Assembly (NCBI RefSeq): GCF_029227915.1
Contig: NC_079887.1
Location: forward strand, 27,093,650-27,157,649
Origin: Hydractinia symbiolongicarpus
Lineage: Eukaryota; Cnidaria; Hydrozoa; Anthoathecata; Hydractiniidae
Direction of reading: 5' to 3'
Length of the DNA stretch: 64,000 nt
The stretch's first letter is position 1; each line of letters begins with the position of its first letter. Below, one piece after another: positions 34,172 through 49,189 of the stretch. A program made the position numbers and the translations under genes. A model generated the notes under the pieces. It ran no database searches. It was not told the DNA's origin and saw only the letters and a list, made by a program, of their open reading frames with translations.

Positions 34172-36946
34172 GTATAGTCGAAAGTATACAAAGAAAGTAC
34201 CCAGGGAGTAAACTCATTTCCCGTACGATTTTTTAAATTATTTTTTCACCCCTAAAGCCCATGAGACTTGTAGTTTTCAATAATGTTTTCATTTTTGATG
34301 AGACGCTTAATGAAAGAGGTTTAATCGCCGGCAAACGAAATCCCGCGTTTTCCCGTAAATCCGGGGCTTGGCCCGTATTGTCAAATGTATACAAAGAAAG
34401 TACCCAGGGAGTAAACTCATTTCCCGAACGATTTTTTAATTTTTTTTTTCACAACTAAAACGCATGAGACTTGTAGTTTTCAAAAATGTTTTCATTTTTG
34501 ATGAGACGCTTAATGAAAGAGGTTTAATCGCCGGAAAACGAAAACCCGCGATTTCCCGTAAATCCCGGGTTTGGCCCGTATAGTCGAATGTATACAAAGA
34601 AAGTACCCTGTGAGTAAACTCATTTCCAGAACGATTTTTTAAATTATTTTTTCACCACTAAAACGCATCAGACTTGTAGTTTTTAAAAATGTTTTCATTT
34701 TTGATGAGACGCTGAATAAAAGAAGTTTAATCGCCGGCAAACGAAAACCCGTGATTTCCCGTAAATCCCGGCTTGGCCCGTATAGTCAAAAGTATACAAA
34801 GAAAGTACCCAGGGATTAAACTCATTTCCAGAACGATTTTTTAAATTATTTTTTCACCACTACAACGCATAAGACTTGTAGTTTTTAAAAATTTTTTCAT
34901 TTTTGATGAGACGCTGAATAAAAGAGGTTTAATCGCCGGCAAACGAAATCCCGCGTTTTCCCGTAAATCCCGGGCTTGGCCCGTATAGTCGAATGTATAC
35001 AAAGAAAGTACCCTGTGAGTAAACTCATTTCCAGAACGATTTTTTAAATTATTTTTTCACCACTAAAACGCATCAGACTTGTAGTTTTTAAAAATGTTTT
35101 CATTTTTGATGAGACGCTGAATAAAAGAAGTTTAATCGCCGGCAAACGAAAACCCGCTATTTCCCGTAAATCCCGGCTTGGCACGTATAGCCGAATGTAT
35201 ACAAAGAAAGTACCCTGTGAGTAAACTCATTTCCAGAACGATTTTTTAAATTATTTTTTCACCACTATAGCCCATGAGACTTGTAGTTTTTAAAAATGTT
35301 TTCATTTTTGATGAGACGCTGAATAAAAGAAGTTTAATCGCCGGCAAACGAAAACCCGTGATTTCCCGTAAATCCCGGCTTGGCCCGTATAGTCAAAAGT
35401 ATACAAAGAAAGTACCCAGGGAGTAAACTCATTTCCCGAACGATTTTTTAAATTATTTTTTCACCACTAAAACGCATGAGACTTGTAGTTTTCAAAAATG
35501 TTTTAATTTTTGATGAGACGCTGAATAAAAGAAGTTTAATTGCCGGCAAACGAAAATCCGCGATTTCCCGTAAATCCCGGACTCGGCCCGTATAGTCGAA
35601 AGTATACAAAGAAAGTACCCAGGGAGTAAACTCATTTCCCGTACGATTTTTTAAATTATTTTTTCACCCCTAAAGCCCATGAGACTTGTAGTTTTCAATA
35701 ATGTTTTCATTTTTGATGAGACGCTTAATGAAAGAGGTTTAATCGCCGGCAAACGAAATCCCGCGTTTTCCCGTAAATCCGGGGCTTGGCCCGTATTGTC
35801 AAATGTATACAAAGAAAGTACCCAGGGAGTAAACTCATTTCCCGAACGATTTTTTAATTTTTTTTTTCACAACTAAAACGCATGAGACTTGTAGTTTTCA
35901 AAAATGTTTTCATTTTTGATGAGACGCTTAATGAAAGAGGTTTAATCGCCGGAAAACGAAAACCCGCGATTTCCCGTAAATCCCGGGTTTGGCCCGTATA
36001 GTCGAATGTATACAAAGAAAGTACCCTGTGAGTAAACTCATTTCCAGAACGATTTTTTAAATTATTTTTTCACCACTAAAACGCATCAGACTTGTAGTTT
36101 TCAAAAATGTTTTCATTTTTGATGAGACGCTGAATAAAAGAAGTTTAATCGCCGGCAAACGAAAACCCGTGATTTCCCGTAAATCCCGGCTTGGCCCGTA
36201 TAGTCAAAAGTATACAAAGAAAGTACCCAGGGATTAAACTCATTTCCAGAACGATTTTTTAAATTATTTTTTCACCACTACAACGCATAAGACTTGTAGT
36301 TTTTAAAAATTTTTTCATTTTTGATGAGACGCTGAATAAAAGAGGTTTAATCGCCGGCAAACGAAATCCCGCGTTTTCCCGTAAATCCCGGGCTTGGCCC
36401 GTATAGTCGAATGTATACAAAGAAAGTACCCTGTGAGTAAACTCATTTCCAGAACGATTTTTTAAATTATTTTTTCACCACTAAAACGCATCAGACTTGT
36501 AGTTTTTAAAAATGTTTTCATTTTTGATGAGACGCTGAATAAAAGAAGTTTAATCGCCGGCAAACGAAAACCCGCTATTTCCCGTAAATCCCGGCTTGGC
36601 ACGTATAGCCGAATGTATACAAAGAAAGTACCCTGTGAGTAAACTCATTTCCAGAACGATTTTTTAAATTATTTTTTCACCACTATAGCCCATGAGACTT
36701 GTAGTTTTTAAAAATGTTTTCATTTTTGATGAGACGCTGAATAAAAGAAGTTTAATCGCCGGCAAACGAAAACCCGTGATTTCCCGTAAATCCCGGCTTG
36801 GCCCGTATAGTCAAAAGTATACAAAGAAAGTACCCAGGGAGTAAACTCATTTCCCGAACGATTTTTTAAATTATTTTTTCACCACTAAAACGCATGAGAC
36901 TTGTAGTTTTCAAAAATGTTTTAATTTTTGATGAGACGCTGAATAA
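34172..36946 (+). repeat. 1418-bp seven-monomer tandem duplication
   Basis: Units start at GTATAGTCGAAAG at 34172 and 35590. Shared in order: CCCGTACG, TTCAATAATG, GTATTGTCAAATG, CACAACTAAAACG, GCATCAGAC, CACTACAACGC with AAAATTTTTTC, GTATAGCCGAATG, CACTATAGCCC and TTTTAATTTTTG. The units are nearly identical across about 1.36 kb. Confidence 0.88.
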
Positions 36947-38070
36947 AAGCAGTTTAATCGCCGGCAAACGAAAACCTGCGATTTCCCTAAATCCCGGACT
37001 CGCCCCGCATAGTCAAAAGTATACAAAGAAAGTACCCAGGGAGTAAACTCATTTCCAGAACGATTTTTAAAATTATATTTTCACCAGTAAAACGCGTGAG
37101 ACTTGTAGTTTTTAAAAATGTTTTCATTTTTGATGAGACGCTGAATAAAAGAAGTTTAATCGCCGGCAAACGAAAACCCGCGATTTCCCGTAAATCCCGG
37201 CTTGGCCCGTATAGTCAAAAGTATACAAAGAAAGTACCCAGGGAGTAAACTCATTTTCCGAACGATTTTTTAAATTATTTTTTCACCACTAAAACGCATG
37301 AGACTTGTAGTTTTCAAAAATGTTTTCATTTTTGATGAGACGCTGAATAAAAGCAGTTTAATCGCCGGCAAACGAAAACCTGCGATTTCCCTAAATCCCG
37401 GACTCGGCCCGTATAGTCAAAAGTATACAAAGAAAGTACCAAGGGAGTAAACTCATTTCCAGAACGATTTTTTAAATTATTTTTTCACCACTAAAACGCA
37501 TAAGACTTGTAGTTTTTAAAAATGTTTTCATTTTTGATGAGACGCTGAATAAAAGAAGTTTAATCGCCGGCAAACGAAAACCCGCGATTTCCCGTAAATC
37601 CCGCGCTTGGCCCGTATAGTCAAAAGCATACAAAGAAAGTACCCAGGGAGTAAACTCATTTCCCGAACGATTTTTTATGTTATTTTTTTACCACTAAACG
37701 CATGAGATTTGTAGTTTTCAAAAATATTTTCATATTTGATGGGACGCTGAATAAAAGAAGTTTAATCGCCGGCAAACGAAAATCCGCGATTTCCCGTAAA
37801 TCCCGGACTCGGCCCGTATAGTCAAAAGTATACAAAGAAAGTACCCAGGGAGTAAACTCATTTCCCGAACGATTTTTTAAATTATTTTTTCACCACTAAA
37901 ACGCATGAGACTTGTAGTTTTCAAAAATGTTTTTATTTTTGATGAGACGCTGAATAAAAGCAGTTTAATCGCCGGCAAACGAAAACCTGCGATTTCCCTA
38001 AATCCCGGACTCGGCCCGTATAGTCAAAAGTATACAAAGAAAGTACCCAGGGAGTAAACTCATTTCCAGA
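36198..38070 (+). repeat. About nine-monomer block, copy 1 of a 2427-bp-spaced duplication
   Basis: Matches 38625-40497 at offset 2427 bp (12 monomers). Markers are CACTACAACGC, CACTATAGCCC, TTTTAATTTTTG, CTCGCCCCGCATAG, CCAGTAAAACGCGTGAG and AAAGCATAC (37626 and 40053). It overlaps the second unit of the 1418-bp duplication, so it was copied later or together with that unit. Confidence 0.86.
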
Positions 38071-38624
38071 ACGATTTTTTAAATTTTTTTTTCACAACTA
38101 AAACGCATGAGACTTGTAGTTTTCAAAAATGTTTTCATTTTTGATGAGACGCTTAATGAAAGAGGTTTAATCGCCGGAAAACGAAAACCCGCGATTTCCC
38201 GTAAATCCCGGGTTTGGCCCGTATAGTCGAATGTATACAAAGAAAGTACCCTGTGAGTAAACTCATTTCCAGAACGATTTTTTAAATTATTTTTTCACCA
38301 CTAAAACGCATCAGACTTGTAGTTTTTAAAAATGTTTTCATTTTTGATGAGACGCTGAATAAAAGAAGTTTAATCGCCGGCAAACGAAAACCCGCGATTT
38401 CCCGTAAATCCCGGCTTGGCACGTATAGTCGAATGTATACAAAGAAAGTACCCTGTGAGTAAACTCATTTCCAGAACGATTTTTTAAATTATTTCTTCAC
38501 CACTAAAGCCCATGAGACTTGTAGTTTTTAAAAATGTTTTCATTTTTGATGAGACGCTGAATAAAAGAAGTTTAATCGCCGGCAAACGAAAACCCGTGAT
38601 TTCCCGTAAATCCCGGCTTGGCCC

Positions 38625-40497
38625 GTATAGTCAAAAGTATACAAAGAAAGTACCCAGGGATTAAACTCATTTCCAGAACGATTTTTTAAATTATTTTTTC
38701 ACCACTACAACGCATAAGACTTGTAGTTTTTAAAATTTTTTTCATTTTTGATGAGACGCTGAATAAAAGAGGTTTAATCGCCGGCAAACGAAATCCTGCG
38801 TTTTCCCGTAAATCCCGGGCTTGGCCCGTATAGTCGAATGTATACAAAGAAAGTACCCTGTGAGTAAACTCATTTCCAGAACGATTTTTTAAATTATTTT
38901 TTCACCACTAAAACGCATCAGACTTGTAGTTTTTAAAAATGTTTTCATTTTTGATGAGACGCTGAATAAAAGAAGTTTAATCGCCGGCAAACGAAAACCC
39001 GCTATTTCCCGTAAATCCCGGCTTGGCACGTATAGTCGAATGTATACAAAGAAAGTACCCTGTGAGTAAACTCATTTCCAGAACGATTTTTTAAATTATT
39101 TTTTCACCACTATAGCCCATGAGACTTGTAGTTTTTAAAAATGTTTTCATTTTTGATGAGACGCTGAATAAAAGAAGTTTAATCGCCGGCAAACGAAAAC
39201 CCGTGATTTCCCGTAAATCCCGGCTTGGCCCGTATAGTCAAAAGTATACAAAGAAAGTACCCAGGGAGTAAACTCATTTCCCGAACGATTTTTTAAATTA
39301 TTTTTTCACCACTAAAACGCATGAGACTTGTAGTTTTCAAAAATGTTTTAATTTTTGATGAGACGCTGAATAAAAGCAGTTTAATCGCCGGCAAACGAAA
39401 ACCTGCGATTTCCCTAAATCCCGGACTCGCCCCGCATAGTCAAAAGTATACAAAGAAAGTACCCAGGGAGTAAACTCATTTCCAGAACGATTTTTAAAAT
39501 TATATTTTCACCAGTAAAACGCGTGAGACTTGTAGTTTTTAAAAATGTTTTCATTTTTGATGAGACGCTGAATAAAAGAAGTTTAATCGCCGGCAAACGA
39601 AAACCCGCGATTTCCCGTAAATCCCGGCTTGGCCCGTATAGTCAAAAGTATACAAAGAAAGTACCCAGGGAGTAAACTCATTTTCCGAACGATTTTTTAA
39701 ATTATTTTTTCACCACTAAAACGCACGAGACTTGTAGTTTTCAAAAATGTTTTCATTTTTGATGAGACGCTGAATAAAAGCAGTTTAATCGCCGGCAAAC
39801 GAAAACCTGCGATTTCCCTAAATCCCGGACTCGGCCCGTATAGTCAAAAGTATACAAAGAAAGTACCAAGGGAGTAAACTCATTTCCAGAACGATTTTTT
39901 AAATTATTTTTTCACCACTAAAACGCATAAGACTTGTAGTTTTTAAAAATGTTTTCATTTTTGATGAGACGCTGAATAAAAGAAGTTTAATCGCCGGCAA
40001 ACGAAAACCCGCGATTTCCCGTAAATCCCGCGCTTGGCCCGTATAGTCAAAAGCATACAAAGAAAGTACCCAGGGAGTAAACTCATTTCCCGAACGATTT
40101 TTTATGTTATTTTTTTACCACTAAACGCATGAGATTTGTAGTTTTCAAAAATATTTTCATATTTGATGGGACGCTGAATAAAAGAAGTTTAATCGCCGGC
40201 AAACGAAAATCCGCGATTTCCCGTAAATCCCGGACTCGGCCCGTATAGTCAAAAGTATACAAAGAAAGTATCCAGGGAGTAAACTCATTTGTCGAACGAT
40301 TTTTTAAATTATTTTTTCACCACTAAAACGCATGAGACTTGTAGTTTTCAAAAATGTTTTCATTTTTGATGAGACGCTGAATAAAAGCAGTTTAATCGCC
40401 GGCAAACGAAAACCAGCGATTTCCCTAAATCCCGGACTCGGCCCGTATAGTCAAAAGTATACAAAGAAAGTACCCAGGGAGTAAACTCATTTCCAGA
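38625..40497 (+). repeat. About nine-monomer block, copy 2 of the 2427-bp-spaced duplication
   Basis: Partner of 36198-38070 with the same marker order. Small differences include GTATAGTCGAATG in place of GTATAGCCGAATG, and GCACGAGAC at about 39722. Confidence 0.86.
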
Positions 40498-40848
40498 ACG
40501 ATTTTTTAAATTATATTTTCACCACTAAAACGCATGAGACTTGTAGTTTTTAAAAATGTTTTCATTTTTGATGAGACGCTGAATAAAAGAAGTTTAATCG
40601 CCGGTAAACGAAAACCCGCGATTTCCCGTAAATCCCGGCTTGGCCCGTATAGTCAAAAGTATACAAAGAAAGTACCCAGGGAGTAAACTCATTTTCCGAA
40701 CGATTTTTTAAATTATTTTTTCACCACTAAAACGCATGAGATTTGTAGTTTTCAAAAATGTTTTCATTTTTGATGAGACGCTGAATAAAAGCAGTTTAAT
40801 CGCCGGCAAACGAAAACCTGCGATTTCCCTAAATCCCGGACTCGGCCC

Positions 40849-43800
40849 GTATAGTCAAAAGTATACAAAGAAAGTACCCAGGGAGTAAACTCATTTCCAG
40901 AACGATTTTTTAAATTATATTTTCACCACTAAAACGCATGAGACTTGTAGTTTTTAAAAATGTTTTCATTTTTGATGAGACGCTGAATAAAAGAAGTTTA
41001 ATCGCCGGTAAACGAAAACCCGCGATTTCCCGTAAATCCCGGCTTGGCCCGTATAGTCAAAAGTATACAAAGAAAGTACCCAGGGAGTAAACTCATTTTC
41101 CGAACGATTTTTTAAATTATTTTTTCACCACTAAAACGCATGAGACTTGTAGTTTTCAAAAATGTTTTCATTTTTGATAAGATGCTGAATAAAAGCAGTT
41201 TAATCGCCGGCAAACGAAAACCTGCGATTTCCCTAAATCCCGGACTCGGCCCGTATAGTCAAAAGTATACAAAGAAAGTACCAAGGGAGTAAACTCATTT
41301 CCAGAACGATTTTTTAAATTATTTTTTCACCACTAAAACGCATAAGACTTGTAGTTTTTAAAAATGTTTTCATTTTTGATGAGACGCTGAATAAAAGAAG
41401 TTTAATCGCCGGCAAACAAAAACCCGCGATTTCCCGTAAATCCCACGCTTGGCCCGTATAGTCAAAAGCATACAAAGAAAGTACCCAGGGAGTAAACTCA
41501 TTTCCCGAACGATTTTTTATGTTATTTTTTTACCACTAAACGCATGAGACTTGTAGTTTTCAAAAATATTTTCATATTTGATGGGACGCTGAATAAAAGA
41601 AGTTTAATCGCCGGCAAACGAAAATCCGCGATTTCCCGTAAATCCCGGACTCGGCCCGTATAGTCAAAAGTATACAAAGAAAGTACCCAGGGAGTAAACT
41701 CATTTCCCGAACGATTTTTTAAATTATTTTTTCACCACTAAAACGCATGAGACTTGTAGTTTTCAAAAATGTTTTCATTTTTGATGAGACGCTGAATAAA
41801 AGCAGTTTAATCGCCGGCAAACGAAAACCTGCGATTTCCCTAAATCCCGGACTCGGCCCGTATAGTCAAAAGTATACAAAGAAAGTACCCAGGGAGTAAA
41901 CTCATTTCCAGAACGATTTTTTAAATTATATTTTCACCACTAAAACGCATGAGACTTGTAGTTTTTAAAAATGTTTTCATTTTTGATGAGACGCTGAATA
42001 AAAGAAGTTTAATCGCCGGCAAACGAAAACCCGCGATTTCCCGTAAATCCCGGCTTGGCCCGTATAGTCAAAAGTATACAAAGAAAGTACCCAGGGAGTA
42101 AACTCATTTACCGAACGATTTTTTAAATTATTTTTTCACCACTAAAACGCATGAGACTTGTAGTTTTCAAAAATGTTTTCATTTTTGATGAGACGCTGAA
42201 TAAAAGCAGTTTAATCGCCGGCAAACGAAAACCTGCGATTTCCCTAAATCCCGGACTCGGCCCGTATAGTCAAAAGTATACAAAGAAAGTACCCAGGGAG
42301 TAAACTCATTTCCAGAAAGATTTTTTAAATTATTTTTTCACCACTAAAACGCATAAGACTTGTAGTTTTTAAAAATATTTTCATTTTTGGTGAGACGCTG
42401 AATAAAAGAAGTTTAATCGCCGGCAAACGAAAACCCGCGATTTCCCGTAAATCCCGCTCTTGGCCCGTATAGACAAAAGTATACAAAGAAAGTACCCAGG
42501 GAGTAAACTCATTTCCCGAACGATTTTTTATATTATGTTTTTACCACTAAACGCATGAGACTGGTAGTTCTCAAAAATATTTTCATATTTGATGGGACGC
42601 TGAATAAAAGAAGTTTAATCGCCGGCAAACGAAAATCCGCGATTTCCCGTAAATCCCGGACTCGGCCCGTATAGTCAAAAGTATACAAAGAAAGTACCCA
42701 GGGAGTAAACTCATTTCCCGAACGATTTTTTAAATTATTTTTTCACCACTAAAACGCATGAGACTTGTAGTTTTCAAAAATGTTTTCATTTTTGATGAGA
42801 CGCTGAATAAAAGAAGTTTAATCGCCGGCAAACGAAAACCCGCGACTTCCCGTAAATCCCGGGCTTGGCCCGTATAGTCAAAAGTATACAAAGAAAGTAC
42901 CCAGGGAGTAAACTCATTTCCCGAACGATTTTTTAATCTACTTTTTCACCACTAAAACACATGAGACTTGTAGTTTTTAAAAATGTTTTCATTTTTGATG
43001 AGACGCTGAATAAAAGAAGTTTAATTGCCGGCAAACGAAAACCTGCGATTTCCCGTAAATCCTGGACTCGGCCCGTATAGTCAAAAGTATACAAAGAAAG
43101 TACCCAGGGAGTAAACTCATTTCCCAAACGATTTTTTAAATTATTATTTCAACACTAAAACGCATGAGACTTGTAGTTTTCAAGAATGTTTTCATTTTTG
43201 ATGAGACGCTGAATAAAAGCAGTTTAATCGCCGGCAAACGAAAACCCGCGATTTCCCGTAAATCCCGGGCTTGGCCCGTATAGTCAAAAGTATACAAAGA
43301 AAGTACCCTGTGAGTAAACTCATTTCCAGAACGATTTTTTAAATTATTTTTTCACCACTAAAACGCATGAGACTTGTAGTTTTCAAAAATGTTTTCATTT
43401 TTGATGAGACGCTGAATAAAAGAAGTTTAATCGCCGGCAAACGAAAACCCGCGACTTCCCGTAAATCCCGGGCTTGGCCCGTATAGTCAAAAGTATACAA
43501 AGAAAGTACCCAGGGAGTAAACTCATTTCCCGAACGATTTTTTAAATTACTTTTTCACCACTAAAACGCATGAGACTTGTAGTTTTTAAAAATGTTTTCA
43601 TTTTTGATGAGACGCTGAATAAAAGAAGTTTAATTGCCGGCAAACGAAAACCTGCGATTTCCCGTAAATCCTGGACTCGGCCCGTATAGTCAAAAGTATA
43701 CAAAGAAAGTACCCAGGGAGTAAACTCATTTCCCAAACGATTTTTTAAATTATTATTTCACCACTAAAACGCATGAGACTTGTAGTTTTCAAAAATGTTT

Positions 43801-43855
43801 TCATTTTTGATGAGACGCTGAATAAAAGCAGTTTAATCGCCGGCAAACGAAAACC
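40849..43855 (+). repeat. About 3.0-kb block, copy 2 of the 9.6-9.7-kb-spaced duplication
   Basis: Partner of 31234-34140, and the one that keeps the complete 202-bp phase at 42421-42540. It includes the GTATAGACAAAAG variant and the 609-bp tandem pair. Confidence 0.87.
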
Positions 43856-46800
43856 CGCGATTTCCCGTAAATCCCGGGCTTGGCCCGTATAGTCAAAAGT
43901 ATACAAAGAAAGTACCCTGTGAGTAAACTCATTTCCAGAACGATTTTTTAAATTATTTTTTCACCACTAAAACGCATCAGACTTGTAGTTTTTAAAAATG
44001 TTTTCATTTTTGATGAGACGCTGAATAAAAGAAGTTTAATCGCCGGCAAACGAAAACCCGCGATTTCCCGTAAATCCCGGGCTTGGCCCGTATAGTCAAA
44101 AGTATACAAAGAAAGTACCCTGTGAGTAAACTCATTTCCAGAACGATTTTTTAAATTATTTTTTCACCACTAAAACGCATCAGACTTGTAGTTTTTAAAA
44201 ATGTTTTCATTTTTGATGAGACGCTGAATAAAAGAAGTTTAATCGCCGGCAAACGAAAACCCGCGATTTCCCGTAAATCCCGGCTTGGCACGTATAGTCG
44301 AATGTATACAAAGAAAGTACCCTGTGAGTAAACTCATTTCCAGAACGATTTTTTAAATTATTTCTTCACCACTAAAGCCCATGAGACTTGTAGTTTTTAA
44401 AAATGTTTTCATTTTTGATGAGACGCTGAATAAAAGAAGTTTAATCGCCGGCAAACGAAAACCCGTGATTTCCCTTAAATCCCGGCTTGGCCCGTATAGT
44501 CAAAAGTATACAAAGAAAGTACCCAGGGAGTAAACTCATTTCCAGAACGATTTTTTAAATTATTTTTTCACCACTAAAACGCATCACACTTGTAGTTTTT
44601 AAAAATGTTTTCATTTTTGATGAGACGCTGAATAAAAGAAGTTTAATCACCGGCAAACGAAAACCCGTGATTTCCCGTAAATCCCGGCTTGGCCCGTATA
44701 GTCAAAAGTATACAAAGAAAGTACCCAGGGAGTAAACTCATTTCCCGAACGATTTTTTAAATTATTTTTTCACCACTAAAACGCATGACACTTGTAGTTT
44801 TCAAAAATGTTTTCATTTTTGATGAGACGCTGAATAAAAGCAGTTTAATCGCCGGCAAACGAAAACCTGCGATTTCCCTAAATCCCGGACTCGGCCCGTA
44901 TAGTCAAAAGTATACAAAGAAAGTACCCAGGGAGTAAACTCATTTCCAGAACGATTTTTTAAATTATATTTTCACCACTAAAACGCATGAGACTTGTAGT
45001 TTTTAAAAATGTTTTCATTTTTGATGAGACGCTGATTAAAAGAAGTTTAATCGCCGGCAAACGAAAACCCGCGATTTCCCGTAAATCCCGGCTTGGCACG
45101 TATAGTCGAATGAATACAAAGAAAGTACCCTGTGAGTAAACTCATTTCCAGCACGATTTTTTAAATTATTTCTTCACCACTAAAGCCCATGAGACTTGTA
45201 GTTTTTAAAAATGTTTTCATTTTTGATGAGACGCTAAATAAAAGAAGTTTAATCGCCGGCAAACGAAAACCTGCGATTTCCCTAAATCCCGGACTCGGCC
45301 CGTATAGTCAAAAGTATACAAAGAAAGTACCCAGGGAGTAAACTCATTTCCAGAACGATTTTTTAAATTATATTTTCACCACTAAAACGCATGAGACTTG
45401 TAGTTTTTAAAAATGTTTTCATTTTTGATGAGACGCTGAATAAAAGAAGTTTAATCGCCGGCAAACGAAAACCCGCGATTTCCCGTAAATCCCGGACTCG
45501 GCCCGTATAGTCAAAAGTATACAAAGAAAGTACCCAGGGATTAAACTCATTTCCAGAACGATTTTTCAAATTATTTTTTCACCACTACAACGCATAAGAC
45601 TTGTAGTTTTTAAAAATTTTTTCATTTTTGATGAGACGCTGAATAAAAGAGGTTTAATCGCCGGCAAACTAAATCCCGCGTTTTCCCGTAAATCCGGGGC
45701 TTGGCCCGTATAGTCAAATGTAAACAAAGAAAGTACCCAGGGGGTAAACTCATTTCCCGAACGATTTTTTAAATTTTTTTTTCACAACTAAAACGCATGA
45801 GACTTGTAGTTTTCAAAAATGTTTTCATTTTTGATGAGACGCTTAATGAAAGAGGTTTAATCGCCGGCAAACGAAAACCCGTGATTTCCCGTAAATCAGG
45901 GCTTGGCCCGTATAGTCAAAAGTATACAAAGAAAGTACCCAGGGAGTAAACTCATTTCCCGAACGATTTTTTAAATTATTTTTTCACCACTAAAACGCAT
46001 GACACTTGTAGTTTTTAAAAATGTTTTCATTTTTGATGAGACGCTGAATAAAAGCAGTTTAATCGCCGGCAAACGAAAACCTGCGATTTCCCTAAATCCC
46101 GGACTCGGCCCGTATAGTCAAAAGTATACAAAGAAAGTACCCAGGGAGTAAACTCATTTCCAGAACGATTTTTTAAATTATATTTTCACCACTAAAACGC
46201 ATGAGAATTGTAGTTTTTAAAAATGTTTTCATTTTTGATGAGACGCTGAATAAAAGAAGTTTAATCGCCGGCAAACGAAAACCCGCGATTTCCCGTAAAT
46301 CCCGGACTCGGCCCGTATAGTCAAAGTATACAAAGAAAGTACCCAGGGATTAAACTCATTTCCAGAACGATTTTTTATATTATTTTTTCACCACTACAAC
46401 GCATAAGACTTGTAGTTTTTAAAAATGATTTTATTTTTGATGAGACGCTGAATAAAAGAAGTTTAATCGCCGGCAAACGAAAACCCGCGATTTCCCGTAA
46501 ATCCCGCGCTTGGCCCGTATAGTCAAAAGTATACAAAGAAAGTACCCAGGGAGTAAACTCATTTCCCGAACGATTTTTTATATTATTTTTTTACCACTAA
46601 ACGCATGAGACTTGTAGTTTTCAAAAATATTTTCATATTTAATGGGACGCTGAATAAAAGAAGTTTAATCGCCGGCAAACGAAAACCCGTGATTTCCCGT
46701 AAATCCCGGCTTGGCCCGTATAGTCAAAAGTATACAAAGAAAGTACCCAGGGAGTAAACTCATTTCCAGAACGATTTTTTAAATTATATTTTCACCACTA

Positions 46801-49189
46801 AAACGCATGAGACTTGTAGTTTTTAAAAGCGTTTTCATTTTTGATGAGACGCTGAATAAAAGAAGTTGAATCGCCGGCAAACGAAAACCCGCGATTTCCT
46901 GTAAATCCCGCGCTTGGCCCGTATAGTCAAAAGTATACAAAGAAAGTACCCATGGAGTAAACTCATTTCCCAAACGATTTTTTATATTATTTTTTTACCA
47001 CTAAACGCATGAGACTTGTAGTTTTCAAAAATATTTTCATATTTGATGGGACGCTGAATAAAAGAAGTTTAATCGCCGGCAAACGAAAATCCGCGATTTC
47101 CCGTAAATCCCGGACTCGGCCCGTATAGTCAAAAGTATACAAAGAAAGTACCCAGGGAGTAAACTCATTTCCCGAACAATTTTTTAAATTATTTTTTCAC
47201 CACTAAAACGCATGAGACTTGTAGTTTTCAAAAATGTTTTCATTTTTGATGAGACGCTGAATAAAAGCAGTTTAATCGCCGGCAAACGAAAACCTGCGAT
47301 TTCCCTAAATCCCGGACTCGGCCCGTATAGTCAAAAGTATACAAAGAAAGTACCCAGGGAAAAAACTCATTTCCAAAACGATTTTTTAAATTATATTTTC
47401 ACCACTAAAACGCATGAGACTTGTAGTTTTTAAAAATGTTTTCATTTTTGATGAGACGCTCAATAAAAGAAGTTTAATCGCCGGCAAACAAAAACCCGCG
47501 ATTTCCCGTAAATCCCGGCTTGGCCCGTATAGTCAAAAGTATACAAAGAAAGTACCCAGGGAGTAAACTCATTTCCCGAACGATTTTTTAAATTATTATT
47601 TCACCACTAAAACGCATGAGACTTGTAGTTTTCAAAAATGTTTTCATTTTTGATGAGACGCTGAATAAAAGCAGTTTAATCGCCGGCAAACGAAAACCTG
47701 CGATTTCCCTAAATCCCGGACTCGGCCCGCATAGTCAAAAGTATACAAAGAAAGTACCCAGGGAGTAAACTCATTTCCAGAACGATTTTTAAAATTATAT
47801 TTTCACCAGTAAAACGCGTGAGACTTGTAGTTTTTAAAAATGTTTTCATTTTTGATGAGACGCTGAATAAAAGAAGTTTAATCGCCGGCAAACGAAAACC
47901 CGCGATTTCCCGTAAATCCCGGCTTGGCCCGTATAGTCAAAAGTATACAAAGAAAGTACCCAGGGAGTAAACTCATTTTCCGAACGATTTTTTAAATCAT
48001 TTTTTCACCACTAAAACGCATGAGACTTGTAGTTTTTAAAAATGTTTTCATTTTTGATGAGACGCTGAATAAAAGCAGTTTAATCGCCGGCAAACGAAAA
48101 CCTGCGATTTCCCTAAATCCCGGACTCGGCCCGTATAGTCAAAAGTATACAAAGAAAGTACCAAGGGAGTAAACTCATTTCCAGAACGATTTTTTAAATT
48201 ATTATTTCACCACTAAAACGCATAAGACTTGTAGTTTTTAAAAATGTTTTCATTTTTGATGAGACGCTGAATAAAAGAAGTTTAATCGCCGGCAAACGAA
48301 AACCCGCGATTTCCCGTAAATCCCGCGCTTGGCCCGTATAGTCAAAAGTATACAAAGAAAGTACCCAGGGAGTAAACTCATTTCTCGAACGATTTTTTAT
48401 GTTATTTTTTTACCACTAAACGCATGAGACTTGTAGTTTTCAAAAATATTTTCATATTTGATGGGACGCTGAATAAAAGAAGTTTAATCGCCGGCAAACG
48501 AAAATCCGCGATTTCCCGTAAATCCCGGACTCGGCCCGTATAGTCAAAAGTATACAAAGAAAGTACCCAGGGAGTAAACTCATTTCCCGAACGATTTTTT
48601 AAATTATTTTTTCACCACTAAAACGCATGAGACTTGTAGTTTTCAAAAATGTTTTCATTTTTGATGAGACGCTGAATAAAAGCAGTTTAATCGCCGGCAA
48701 ACGAAAACCTGCGATTTCCCTAAATCCCAGACTCGGCCCGTATAGTCAAAAGTATACAAAGAAAGTACCCAGGGAGTAAACTCATTTCCAGAACGATTTT
48801 TTAAATTATATTTTCACCACTAAAACGCATGAGACTTGTAGTTTTTAAAAATGTTTTCATTTTTGATGAGACGCTGAATAAAAGAAGTTTAATCGCCGGC
48901 AAACGAAAACCCGCGATTTCCCGTAAATCCCGGCTTGGCCCGTATAGTCAAAAGTATACAAAGAAAGTACCCAGGGAGTAAACTCATTTACCGAACGATT
49001 TTTTAAATTATTTTTTCACCACTAAAACGCATGAGACTTGTAGTTTTCAAAAATGTTTTCATTTTTGATGAGACGCTGAATAAAAGCAGTTTAATCGCCG
49101 GCAAACGAAAACCTGCGATTTCCCTAAATCCCGGACTCGGCCCGTATAGTCAAAAGTATACAAAGAAAGTACCCAGGGAGTAAACTCAT
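43856..49189 (+). repeat. Mosaic satellite segment with mixed subtypes
   Basis: About 26 monomers. It opens with two adjacent near-identical E-type monomers (43887-44089 and 44090-44292, each 203 bp). Later it carries the CACTACAACGC module (about 45582 and 46392), C monomers near 46570 and 46980, AGGGAAAAAACTC near 47357 (repeated near 60515), and the CCAGTAAAACGCGTGAG marker near 47816. No gene is seen. Confidence 0.8.
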
